Assembly (NCBI GenBank): GCA_036768485.1
Contig: JAVLUZ010000747.1
Coordinates: 1-64,000 of the forward strand
Reading direction: 5' to 3'
Length of the DNA stretch: 64,000 nucleotides
Source of the DNA: Mermis nigrescens
Taxonomy: Eukaryota > Nematoda > Enoplea > Mermithida > Mermithidae
Shown here: positions 1 through 10,261 of the stretch, in pieces
Layout: each line of letters begins with the position of its first letter
Position numbering within the stretch: position 1 is the first letter of the stretch
Notes under the pieces: model-generated
Databases searched by the model: none
The model's input: only the letters and a program-made list of their open reading frames with translations
What the model was told of the DNA's origin: nothing
Position numbers and translations under genes: made by a program

Positions 1-819
1 GTAATGTATCCATCCTATGCTGATTCTTTGCAGACATAGGGCGAATCTACATTTACAACAGTTACTGGCAAGGACATGGTGTCTATTTCAAAATCCTTGG
101 ACCTACAATGGTCTGTTTCAAAATTCCTGGACTTCTTTTTACAATAGTGATTCGAAAGTAGACAAAAATAATCCAGCCAATCGACGTTAAAGCTGCTTTA
201 TCCTCGACTTCGCTATCTATGTATAGTAGGTACTGCTAACGCTACATGATCCTTAACCTTTCCCTGGGCATTCTAATTTCTGAATCAATCTACTTTTATG
301 AGTATCAGCGCTAGAGTTACTTTTGTAGTCACTTTCAATTTTTCAAAGATCTCAAAGCTGAAAAGGTAACAGATTATGCAATGTGTAGTCGGTTTCATTT
401 TGTTCGAGAGAGAGCTTTATATAAAAGTTTAAACTGGTTTCTAAAGTGTTTTAAACTAATGAGAGAGAAAATATTACAGTACATATATCGAGTTGCATGA
501 TGACTTTTTTGACATTGCTAAGAGGGAAGTCTGCGTCATGCTTATATATCACTTTTGTAGCCTAATTTATGCAAACTAAATTCATTTAACAAGCTCTCCA
601 ATAAATGAAACAGAACTATATGTGCGTGCATGCATGCATATGAATAAATTTACATATGTACAAGTACTGTACATTAGGTCTGCAAAAAATTTCTGCTCTG
701 ATTCTGTAAAACTGATTCAACATATGATTAAAATGATAACATTAGTTCTTTGAGTGTTAAAAATGAGTTATTGTGCAGTCTCGTTAATTTCCAGCAATGT
801 TGAGAAAAACTTTCAGTCC
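1..819. other. AT-rich sequence, nothing recognised
   Basis: No open frame of note, no repeat shared with the rest of the window and no RNA gene could be seen. Confidence 0.5.
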
Positions 820-821
820 GG

Positions 822-955
822 TGCCAAAAATGGCCATCGCCAAAACGGCCATCGCCAAAACGGCCAGCGCCAAAACGGCCGGTGCCAAACGGCCGCCGCC
901 GAAAATGGCGCTGCCAAACGGTGCGTCGCTAAAAACGTCCTAGACCAAACTCCAT
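822..955. repeat. GGCC-rich minisatellite, ~13-bp unit
   Basis: About ten degenerate copies of a unit close to GCCAAAACGGCCATC run head to tail, decaying towards the right end. The unit holds the palindrome GGCC, so each copy carries a restriction-type dyad. The forward open frame across it (rich in NGHRQ-type repeats) is a by-product of the period and is not called as a gene. Confidence 0.75.
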
Positions 956-974
956 GTGCTGCGCTAGTATTCAT

Positions 975-1720
975 GTAGAGATCGCACTACACCCTGTTTC
1001 CGCCGCGTTGGTTCAATGCAAAATTCCATTTGTTTTGTGCTATGTTGTACATACATTCCAATGACTGTTTGCCCCAGATGCTCAACTTCATGCTTGATTT
1101 CCATTTGCACATACGCGACCAACTAAGCGCAACGCACATAGTGTATTGTCCGGGACCACCTTCCCTCCAAGAATTGAGTATCTTCATTTCCTTTTCCGTG
1201 CATACTTCTTTTCAATAAAAATCCGGGGATAGGAAAATAAGCACTCAGGCTTATGCGACTTGAGTACAAATTGGTATCGCGTGCTACCATATTTTTACAT
1301 GTACCTAAAGTCATATGTGTTTGTCTTATTTCTTGTGCCTATTCCATTTGTACATTCTTTACCGTAGCTTTGCCCATAGGCCTATTGTTATTCTCGTAGA
1401 TCCATTTCGCGTTTCTTTGTCCGTGCTTGATACGCCTCTTTTTCATATTGTTTAAAACTGCGTGCGAGTGCAGTTTCTGGATGGCATTAATTTTCGGCAT
1501 TATTACGAGTTTGTACGATTTCCAAAAGTCTTCCTAGACTCAGCTTTTTCGCCAGCCCATCTGTGCTGTGCCCCTTTTTCCTGGCTGGCTGCAGAAAGTC
1601 TCGACAGTGTTTTCGCCAGCGCATTCTGCAGGTTCTTTTTGCCTGCGCGCCTTTTTTATATTATTTGTGTGCCATAATGGCATTTGTTGTGTATGCCTTT
1701 GGGTGGGGCTATGCGCCCTC
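975..1720 (+). repeat. Direct repeat, left copy (about 750 bp)
   Basis: This stretch aligns almost end to end with 2969-3720: both start GTAGAGATCGC, share the blocks TTGTGCTATGTTGTACATAC and CGCCAGCCCATCTGTG in the same order, and end near a GTGTGCCATAA block. Divergence includes many small indels, so the pair is old. The arrangement (two direct repeats around about 1.25 kb) resembles a degenerate LTR pair, but there is no gag/pol frame between them, no clear TG...CA ends and no target duplication was found. Confidence 0.7.
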
Positions 1721-2968
1721 TCATAAAAATCAATTGTTTATTTTACTCATTAGCCAATTAGCCAACGAAAGCAGGTATCTTCCATGTTTTCGAATTTTGC
1801 CCCGCCATGATTTCACTCCAGCGCTTATGATTCTCGCTGGCCATCATAATACTCGTATCAAAAACAAATGTAGAGATCGCCACGCTGCCACTGCTCGGCG
1901 ATTGACCAATCAACAAACTATTAGCTCGTCTATTATCGCTCGCGTTAGTCCATCATGTTCTTCACGCCTCAATTTCAATGACGCGGGCAATATTGTTATG
2001 CCACGCTTTGTTGCTACCGACTGCTTCATCCATGCCGCGGCTTCCCAATTACGCAATCGCAGGATCATTGTCCTGAGACCATTGTCCTGCTCAGCATCAT
2101 ATTGTTACGTCTCGTTTTTGTCTATTCCGCCTGACGGAGCCAGCCGCACCCAATCCACGCCGCCATTATGCCTATTATTTCACGCACGATTGATCGTCGT
2201 TGTACGCTTCAGTCGTTATTGCCCTCGCTGATCAACCAGATCGCCGCACTTGAACTATTTGCTCATCATTTTGATTTCGCTGTGCCAGGATGACGTACCG
2301 ACCGCCAGCAGTGCGTTAATTTTTCATTTAATTCGTCTTTAATCGTTTTTTCCTTAATTTTTCTCTTACTAGTCAATTTTCCTGCTGCCACTTTTTCCCA
2401 ACTTTTCTCTCCACTTTAGGACCCTTTTTTCTCACAATCTTTTACATATCTCCGTTATTCATTATTTTCCATGTATATTTTTATTTTGCTGTATACTTTT
2501 CCGATTTTTCCAAAAACATATTTGTTATTTCACTGTATTTGTCTCTCTTTGATTCATTTATTATCTTTGTCCATATGTGTTCTCAATTTGTCCATAATTT
2601 GAGCCTTTTTGTACTCAATACTAATTAAGCCGAGTGACCTGCCCTCCTATCATAAATTACTTTTAATTCAAAATTCTCCGGGTCCTGGCAAACAGTCAAT
2701 TCCGCTACGCTAGTAACAAACCACATTGTCTATGAGTCGTCGACGCACCGTTTTTTTTGTCTCCCGCTGCTCAATTGTTTGACGTAAGCCATACGTCATT
2801 CCTACATTTTGCATGCACACTTTTCGTGCATAAAAATGTGTCAGCATCCCGCTTCGATCTCGCTGACACGAATGATAATCGCCCGACTCCACACTGTGGC
2901 TGCTCTTGCGCGAAAGTTTGCGACAAACGTTTTTGGCGCCCTGCAAATTTTTACTCGATATCCGGGGA
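1721..2968. other. Spacer between the direct repeats
   Basis: Pyrimidine-rich on the + strand. A 222-codon open frame covers 1563-2231, but it lacks compositional bias or a recognisable domain. A third GTAGAGATCGC block occurs at about 1870, so part of the repeat unit may be present again here. Confidence 0.45.
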
Positions 2969-3720
2969 GGTAGAGATCGCTCTACACTTGTTTCTGCCGC
3001 GTTGGTTCAACGCGAAATTCCATTTGTTTTGTGCTATGTTGTACATACATTCCAATGACTGTTTGCCCCAGATGCTCAATTTGTGCTTAATTCATTTGCA
3101 CATATGCGACCACTAAGCCGCCAACGCATATAGTGTGTCGCCCGGGACCACCTTCCTCCAAAAATTATCATATCTTAATTTCCTTTCCCATACTTATTTT
3201 CAATAAAAATCCGATAGGAAAATGGGCACTCAGGCTTAATGCGCACTTGAGTACAAATTGGCACGCGTGCTACCATATTTTACTTGTACCTAAAGTCATA
3301 TGTGTGTGTCTTATTTTTGTGCCTATTCCATTTGTACATTCTTTACCGCAAGCTTTGCCCATAGGCCTATTGTTATTCTCGTAGATCCATTTCGCGTTTT
3401 TGTCCGCATTTGATACGCCTCTTTTTCGTATCGCTTAAAACTGCGTGCGAAAGCGCAGTTATGGACGGCATTAATTTTCGCATTATTACGAAGCTTTGTA
3501 CGATTTCCAAAAGTCTTCCTAGACTCAGCTTTTTCGCCAGCCCATCTGTGTTGTGCCCCTTTTTTCCTTGCGTGGCTGCAGAAAGTCTCGTCGTAGTTTT
3601 CGTCGCGCATTGGGCAGGTTCTTTCGCCCATGCGCCTTTCTTATATTATTTGTGTGCCATAACGGCATTTGTTGTGGCGCCGCTGGCGGCTACGTGCCCT
3701 CGTAATTACATTGTTTATTT
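2969..3720 (+). repeat. Direct repeat, right copy (about 750 bp)
   Basis: Diverged copy of 975-1720 (see that entry). Open frames of 100-119 codons on both strands run across it, but they do not correspond in frame to those in the left copy, which argues against coding. Confidence 0.7.
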
Positions 3721-4404
3721 TACCCAATTAGTGTAACACGACAGTCGGGCAGCATGCATCCTTCATGCTGTCACTTTTTAATTGCTTCACAATTTTCTGT
3801 CCAAAATATTTTAAAAATTGTTAATTTATTGAACGATGATTGGGCTCGGTTCGAATTTCCATGCTGTTGTTTTCTGTCCTTGTGCTACACTACATTAGGA
3901 ACCTCAATATTTTCAAGCACCGGAATTCGGTCCCAAAACAAGTTAAATAATAATCTTCTTTGAGCCCTCACTAGGTTTCCGGGGAACTTATATTATTTAG
4001 GTACTTAATCTCAAAAGGGGTTAAGTAAGTAAGTTTCACTAGGTGCGTGCAGTAGAGGGCCGGGCTATCTTTATAGGCCGGGCCACTTTACCCCCGAGTC
4101 GCCTTTTGTGCGAGCGCGTGAGCTTAAGCTAGGGCATAAGTAAGCAAGTGAACATAGGCAAACCCCTACGTTTACATACATACTGCGTTACTTATTACTG
4201 TAGGTTGCCCGGTGAACGAAATTCACTGTGCTTGGCACGAGACGATTTTTTTATGTTGGCCGTAGAAGGGTTAATGCTCGATTTTTCCAACGAAAAATAA
4301 ATTTTGTGCTAAAAGGTTTACACCTTCACACTCAGCGCAAAAATTTGTCAACAAAAGTTAAAATAAGATGAGGTTAGATTTTCACTGCACCAAAAATATA
4401 TAAT
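3721..4404. other. Unique intergenic sequence
   Basis: Contains a short TAAG/TAAGTAAG-rich patch around 4022-4035 and 4135-4150. Nothing else was recognised. Confidence 0.4.
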
Positions 4405-4585
4405 AATGGTATGGCGAAAAGACCCCCTCCATTTTCAACCTTTCTCATCGAGCACTTTCGATTGTCATCAAAAAATTGCGAACAAAAGAAGAAAAAAAAT
4501 TTTAAAAAGTTGAATTCTGGTGAGAGTATTTTGGTTTCCGGGGAGGAGGGTATTCGGCCTTTAGGGTTTGCATACCCCCTCTCAA
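4405..4585 (+). repeat. Dispersed repeat family A, degenerate copy
   Basis: Family A is a 180-260-bp unit recurring in both orientations. Its order is a G-run with GGGCAGCACC, then GGTATGGCGAAAAAACACC, TTTCTCATCGAGCACTAT, CATCAAAAAATTGCGAAAA, TTGAATTCTGG, and GCATACCCCCCAG. This copy has the last four blocks and is among the most diverged. No coding capacity. Confidence 0.75.
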
Positions 4586-5294
4586 CTCCCCCACGTATGG
4601 CAGTAGGGCGATCCTTACATAGATTGACTCTTCAAGAGTCAATGTCTGTAAGAATCACCCGGGTACAAAGCTAGCCATAAGTTAGCAGAATTTCAGCTTG
4701 ATCTCATTTTTGGTTAAAATCCTCAGAGAGACCTTAAAACTCTTATTTATTCCTAAAAAGCATGTATTTCGTAATGCTAAATTATTCTGCTTTCCGATAA
4801 AAAATTTTTGTTGGTCAAATATGTACAACAACATGCAAATTTTCGTAACTTTTCACTACGCTATTTCAACGAAAAATCAATTTCATGCAAAACAAAAAGC
4901 CCACCATTGAAATTCAGCGCGCGAATGTTCACAATGTGTGTTAAAATAAGCATACATAGGTTAATTTTTGACTTGTACAATCAGTGTGATTCTTACAGAC
5001 ATTGACTCTTAAGACTCAAGCTCAGATTTGCGTAAAGCAGCCATGCATAAAGTTGAGTTGCCTAAATTTTTAATAGCGAAGCAATAAATATATTACGCCA
5101 TTGTCATGTTACTCGTATATTTTCGCGAATTAGTCAAAAAAATTTAAATGAACAATGCAGAGTGGTGAACGACAGCGTTAGAGAACGCAGCAATGCATTT
5201 GCTAATGCGATTAATAATTTCTGATAAATAGGGTCATTTTTTGACTCATTTTAAAATATAGTGTGTTTACTGTGTGTGATCGTCTTAATCCTGA
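4586..5294. other. AT-rich sequence, nothing firm
   Basis: Two similar stretches (about 4620-4650 and 4990-5020) share GATTCTTACAGACATTGACTC-like wording, suggesting an internal duplication. No gene seen. Confidence 0.35.
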
Positions 5295-5464
5295 AATGTG
5301 CGCAGGGTTGCCAGGATGGGGTTTTCCATTTTGGGGTTTTTTAGATTCCTGGGTTTTTTTGGGGTTTTTTAGGGTCCTTGGGTTTTTTTTTGGGGTTTTA
5401 GCTCGTGGGGGATTTCATGGGAGTTTTTCGAAATTTTTGAGGATTTTTCGGGGGTTTTTTATTT

Positions 5465-5707
5465 ATTGTGCAAGTAATTTTAGTGAGTTTAGAGGCAGCA
5501 ATCAATTACCGCAAGTTTTTGTCAAGAGAAGCTTAAACAAATCTAGATTAATTGATGTCGACTTATCCAAATTAATTATAGGCGGGCTTCAAATCGTCAT
5601 TTTCATGACTCGCTCGTCGCCTTTTGCTGTACGCTTTTATCTTTTTGACCGTACGTCTTATTACTCTTTACATCTTTCGTAATTGTCGCGTTTCAGTAAT
5701 AAATTAT
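5465..5707 (+). mobile_element. Non-LTR retrotransposon 3' end, fragment 1
   Basis: Translation gives a piece like NQLPQVFVKRSLNKSRL. This resembles the WNxLP...VxxxSLNxFKxRLD stretch that ends reverse-transcriptase proteins of Jockey/I-type LINEs. It is followed by AATAAATTATTT and then a pure ATTC tail. Severely 5'-truncated. Family assignment is inferred from this short motif and the tail. Confidence 0.55.
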
Positions 5708-5799
5708 TTCATTCATTCATTCATTCATTCATTCATTCATTCATTCATTCATTCATTCATTCATTCATTCATTCATTCATTCATTCATTCATTCATTCA
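5707..5799. repeat. (ATTC)n microsatellite, about 23 copies
   Basis: An uninterrupted tetranucleotide run directly after the AATAAA of the preceding LINE fragment. It is best read as that element's simple-repeat tail. The FIHSFIHS-type open frames across it are artefacts of the repeat. Confidence 0.95.
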
Positions 5800-5977
5800 G
5801 AAGCCGACAGTACAACACAATCGTGCGTGTCCAGTTCAGCTGACCTTTTTTTATTCCAGGACTTTGGCTTTTTAGCCGTGTGATCCGGTAGAATTTATTT
5901 CAATTCTTCTAAAATATCGTAAGTTAATGAACAGTCGCCATCGATTCGACTACTTTATTTGAAAGAATAGCGAACCT

Positions 5978-6565
5978 TAATTACAATACAATACAATACA
6001 AATATTTTATTTTCGTCGCACAAAAAAAGAACACAATAAGAAAAGAAACATTAATATATACAATGAAATACAATTATAAATAAACATTCGACATGAATCA
6101 TCATACAAAATCACATATTCTAAAAGCAAGAAATTATTAATTAAAGTACATTTATACGAGATTAGTGCAAAAGACGAAGGTAGGCGTGCAGGCTAAATAA
6201 ATTATGCACTTAGAACACGCCCCCTAGCAAATACCCCGTTAGGTCAACTTTTTTCAACTTTTCACGGAGGGAAGCAACACTAGGAGATCTTACAACACCT
6301 TCAGGAGAGAATTCCATACGTGAATCCACCTATTGGATAAATCATACCCACGAACATCAAGCCGAAAAGGAGTGCATTCACATTTCATTGAATTTTGAGC
6401 ACGCGTGTTGTTTTCACAAAAAGTAAAAAAGTCGGCTTGCTGCAAAACGCATCTACCACTCAATATCTGATATATCATACACAGATTACTACGCAATCTG
6501 CGAATCTCCAGGCTATCCAATTTAAGGAACTGAGTCTTTCAGCATAAGAAAGTCCCCGAAATCCA
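5978..6565 (-). mobile_element. Non-LTR retrotransposon 3' end, fragment 2
   Basis: On the - strand, 6520-6290 encodes a peptide beginning MDSLEIRRLRSNLCMIYQIL and ending RWIHVWNSLLKVL. That order (SLExRR...YKIL...WNSLP) is the familiar C-terminal tail of CR1/Jockey-like reverse transcriptases. Downstream on the same strand come AATAAAATATTTG and a (TTGTA)n tail at 5998-5978. The 5' part of the element is missing. Confidence 0.7.
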
Positions 6566-6597
6566 ATAATTTTACGTGTAAATTTCCTTTGAATTGG

Positions 6598-6667
6598 CAC
6601 AAATTACATTAATTATTAATTACACAAATTACACAAATTACACAAATTACACAAATTACACAAATTC
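6598..6667. repeat. Tandem ACACAAATT repeat
   Basis: Six to seven 9-10-bp copies of ACACAAATT in a row, next to the 5' truncation point of the minus-strand LINE fragment. Confidence 0.85.
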
Positions 6668-6822
6668 GAGTGTTGTTACAATAATATGAGGGATCTAGGG
6701 AAATTTTGGATTTCTATGGATGAAGAATTTAGACCTGGCAACACTGCCCGAGGCCCGGGTTTCATATCGAGGTTCATCGTCCAAGTTGCGCTAATAATTC
6801 ATCGTTCCATTTGTTTATTCTC

Positions 6823-7814
6823 GGCACTGATTATTGGCCAATGTTGGCCCCGAATTTTTCCTTAAAGGCCAATATTGGCCAATAACGCGTGCATTAGGGG
6901 CCAATATCAATAAAAATACAGTAAATAATGATAAACATATTATGTAGAAAAATTAGAACCTGCTGATTAAAATACTATTTACATTGAAGTAAATGTTAAA
7001 GCGAATTTCAACCTACCGTAAAGCGTAAGATATCACATGCCGAATCTGTATGACCAGGATTAAGTATAGTCTGTTCCGTTTATTGGAAAGCTTTTCCGCT
7101 GAATTTAGTCCGCATAAACCAGGCTACAAAAGTGACCTATAAGTACATACCTATACGATGCAGTCTTGCCTCTTAGCAGTATCAAAGATCATAATGCAAC
7201 TCGATATTCTGTAGAATATACATATTTGCTGTCGCATTAGTATAAAACACTTATGTAGCCACTTTAAACTTTTCAAAAACCCTCGATCAAATGAAACACT
7301 ATAGTTGCGTACATAGGTACCTTTATACGTACCTATTGTCCTGCTACATAGGTAGGTAACCTCTACCTAGCTATTTGAAATCACATACTGACATGGCATT
7401 AGAATATTTATGCACACATGTACGTACATATGTATTTATGTAGGTACATATGTAGGATTTTGCAATACATAAGGCAAACCAACGACAATTAGAAATACCT
7501 ACCATACAATTCAAACTACATAGGCATAAAAGATAGGATAAGCAATCTCTTTCAAACAAAGAATAGCTACTGTGTATACTGTATATAACAGATAGCATTA
7601 GTATCATTCTTCAGAATCTTTATCACAATTTGGCTATGGCGCAGTGTGCGCGTGTGAGTTTACCAACGCTAAAGTACGGGGTTCAAAACCCACGGGTGCG
7701 AAGCTTTCTAAGAATTTTGAATCTTGCAAATATTGGCCCCTAATGCACGCGTTATTGGCCAATATTGGCCTTTAACGAAAAATTCGGGGCCAACATTGGC
7801 CAATAATCAGTGCC
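6823..7814. mobile_element. Long-TIR (Mutator-like) MITE, 9-bp target duplication
   Basis: About 85 bases at each end are inverted copies, starting GGCACTGATTATTGGCCAAT on the left and ending with its complement. The flanks are the 9-mer TTTATTCTC at 6814-6822 and 7815-7823. A 9-bp duplication plus long TIRs fits the Mutator-like superfamily. The interior has no transposase. The TIRs themselves contain repeated TTGGCC/GGCCAA dyads. Confidence 0.85.
7632..7702 (+). other. tRNA-like segment (possible SINE head)
   Basis: TGGCGCAGTGTGCGCG resembles a pol III A box. About 40 bases later GGGTTCAAAACCC, in a perfect T-arm-like hairpin, matches a B box (GGTTCRANNCC). Acceptor pairing is poor, so it is not a working tRNA. 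A tRNA-derived SINE head trapped in the MITE is the likeliest reading. Confidence 0.45.
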
Positions 7815-7823
7815 TTTATTCTC

Positions 7824-8530
7824 CATGTCATTTTTTCCTTTTTTCGTGCCATATTGATTTTGATTTGATTAGTCTTTTGGCTAATTGTTTTTGTTACCTA
7901 TTCAAACATTTAGATGTACTGAACTTTATATGATGAAAGGTTAAAAGCGTTAAATTTAGAGAGGCTTTTGAACTCCGTAGAATTTATTTTGATTTAATTG
8001 TTACATATAATATTATTCATAATAGGAAATCTCTTACCGTCTGAAGATTTTTATCAGTTTTATGGTCATTTGCGTAGTAGGAATGCGTTTGCAAATAAGA
8101 TCTATTTAGTTAAATTTAGACTTGATTGTAGAAAGTATTGTTTTTCTACTAGATCAGCTAGAATTTGGAACGATCTTCCACAATATATTCGAAATTCTCC
8201 AAATGTTGTGATGTGATATTTAAGAGAAATTTGAAAAAGGGTGATTTTAGTAAATTTTTGATGGGGCACACGTGAGCGCAATAATCATTTGCATGCCCAT
8301 GATATTTCGCATTTTATATTATCTGTTTTATTTTTTCTTGCGACATTTTATCCTTGTGTGTAGGTATCTGAATAAAGTATTAGTATTAGTATTACTATTC
8401 AAACATTTTTATTTTATTCGCATTTTATATTATCTGTTTTATTTTTTCTTGCGACATTTTATCCTTGTGTGTAGGTATCTGAATAAAGTATTAGTATTAG
8501 TATTACTATTCAAACATTTTTATTTTAATT
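7824..8530 (+). mobile_element. Non-LTR retrotransposon 3' end, fragment 3
   Basis: Reading frames in this stretch, with one in-frame break near 7990, give YDERLKALNLERLLNS and later CFSTRSARIWNDLPQYIR. This is the conserved C-terminal tail of CR1/Jockey-like reverse transcriptases (YxERLKxLxLxSLExRR...RxARxWNxLPxxIR). The frame then stops, and an AATAAAGTATTAGTATTAGT tail follows. The 5' end lies at the right-hand duplication of the long-TIR element. Confidence 0.75.
8306..8527 (+). repeat. Perfect tandem duplication, 111-bp unit
   Basis: 8306-8416 and 8417-8527 appear identical. Each includes the AATAAAGTATTAGTATTAG tail of the LINE fragment, so the tail region was duplicated after insertion. 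Identity implies it is recent. Confidence 0.9.
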
Positions 8531-8985
8531 GGGTCTGCCTTAATGGCTAGCACAACGGATTTGCAAATTGTAAATTCTGGAGCTTTTGCTTTAGCTAGGC
8601 GTAGGCCTTCATGAATTGGCAAATTTTATACACAAAAAAATTCAAGAAAAAAATTTATATTTTTTTAAAATTTTTTTTATAAAAAATTCAAACTTTATAC
8701 AAACTTTATACAAACTTTATGCAAACTTTATACAACTTTATATTATGAGAAATAAGAATCCAAAATATGTTGCGTAAAACAACCATTTCAAAACATTTTT
8801 GTTCAACTAAAAAAGACGAAAAAATTCATGAAAGATGGTTTTTTTTATTTTTGGCTGCAAAAAGATATGGCACGTGGAAAATGCACAAAAACGATGTTAT
8901 TTAGCGCATCCAGCTCGTTTGTATGCGTTTTATTGACTTAATTGTAAGCATTTTTTAAATAGGGGTTTTATTTTCTATTTGGGGG
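8531..8985. other. A-rich tract and short repeats
   Basis: Contains four tandem copies of TTTATACAAAC at 8690-8740 and a homopolymer-rich segment at 8635-8690. Otherwise nothing recognised. Confidence 0.45.
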
Positions 8986-9104
8986 ATTTTTTTGGGGGTT
9001 TTTAAAAATTCGACCTGGCAACACTGAATGTGCGCATCATTGCCACGCCTGTTTCGACCAGAGTCTCCAAGCTGGGTGTTTCCCCCATAAAATCGATAGC
9101 TGTT

Positions 9105-9379
9105 GCGGCCATACATGATTTGGGGAGGGGGGTTCACCCTCTCTCCAGCGAAATTTTCACCCCCGCAAAATTTTTTTACCCCCTCCCCCAGAATTGGCAA
9201 TTTTTAAAAGTTTCCAAAAATTTTCTAAAAGTTTGTAGAAAAAGTGTTCTCAAGCGTTTTTAGCCATCTGTTTGCTAAAAGTATAAAATTTTCGACACTT
9301 CGCGTCGCTATACTCTTGTTTTGACTATATGTTGTTCAATTTTTTCGACTTTTCTCGATTTTTTAAAAAATTATTCAAG
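9105..9379 (+). repeat. Repeat family C, left half
   Basis: Family C is a ~400-bp unit. It starts with C-run blocks around GAAATTTTCACCCC and goes through GAATTAGCGATTTTTC, the GGCGCTTCGCGCC dyad region, CATATACTCATTTTTGAC and ATGCTCTAGAAAGATAGAGC, ending near TTCCCATGCTGTGCATGT. This copy breaks at TTTTCAT and resumes at 11365, because another element inserted here. Its dyad has decayed to ACTTCGCGTCGC. Confidence 0.8.
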
Positions 9380-9584
9380 GTTTTCATGGGCAGTAATTAT
9401 ATGCAGTCAACGGAGTAAGTTAAGAATATGGTACTTTCAGGATACTATGAAATAAACTTCAGAAGAGCGGATTTTTTCGCTCAGTACTTAGAACATGTTG
9501 AAAGAAAGCGCGGAAGAAAATATTCATCCGTCTATGATCAATATTACAAAAGCTATGGGTTTCGTTAATTAGCCTCTTCTCGAC

Positions 9585-9825
9585 CTACGCAAGCATCTAC
9601 TCGACCTAAGTATTTGAAGATTCAAACAGCTGAATGCAGAATCACATGTAGATACCCAATTTACGTCGATATAAGCATCTATACATTGACCTAAGCATCT
9701 ATACATCTACCTAAGCATCTACAGGTCATCGACCTAAGCATCTATACATCGACCTAAGCATCTACACATCGACCTAAGCATCTATACATTGACCTGAGCG
9801 GGAGCGACCTCGACCTAAGCAGCTT
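9585..9825. repeat. Minisatellite, ~20-bp unit CGACCTAAGCATCTATACAT
   Basis: Roughly nine degenerate copies of CGACCTAAGCATCTATACAT, well conserved in the middle (9660-9790) and decayed at both ends. Confidence 0.85.
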
Positions 9826-10261
9826 AAAACACCTTTTCAGATATACTAAGCCTAAGCCTAAGTATATTAGAAGCAAAAACTTAGATTTTCCTATATCTTA
9901 TCAAGTAAAACCGAAAAAACATGCAAAAAATGAAAATTTTTTAAAGTTTTCTAAAGTTTCAAACAGCTTTCCGCGCCTTTTTTCTTTTTTCTCCTTCATT
10001 GCTATGCTTCCTTCCATAATTTCAGCCCATATTATTTATTTCTGACAAATGTGTAAGTCCTTGGATCGAGCCGTTTAATCGTCCCACCCAACACTCAAAT
10101 CGACAGTTGCCTGCAACTCTGCAAGTATGGCTCAGATTTTCACCAAATTTTTTCCGCGCTTCAATTTATCATGTTCTACCAGTTTGGCACAAAAATTTTG
10201 GCATTCCGTATTCGTTTTGCTCCTTTTCTAAAAGCACCATATTCTTAACTTACTCCTGCAC

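Larger units (their letters stand above)
5303..9026. mobile_element. Composite hAT-like element with 8-bp target duplication
   Basis: The left end reads CAGGGTTGCCAGG and the right end ACCTGGCAACACTG, an imperfect terminal inverted repeat typical of hAT superfamily ends. The flanks are identical 8-mers, AATGTGCG at 5295-5302 and 9027-9034, which fits the 8-bp duplication made by hAT transposases. No transposase is present. The interior is G/T-rich near the left end (GGGGTTTTTT blocks, 5310-5460) and has been invaded by three LINE fragments, a long-TIR element and simple repeats. A second right-end-like motif (GACCTGGCAACACTG) at about 6731-6745 suggests two related elements merged or one inserted beside the other. 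Confidence 0.8.

Noticed and set aside
1563..2231. 222-codon open frame
   Set aside because: No domain, no codon-like composition, and the matching part of the repeat copy at 3.5 kb has a different frame.
5624..5883. Open frames reading FIHSFIHS repeats
   Set aside because: Pure translation of the (ATTC)n tract.
9585..9825. CRISPR-like array
   Set aside because: Units are contiguous and degenerate with no unique spacers; it is a minisatellite in a eukaryotic genome.
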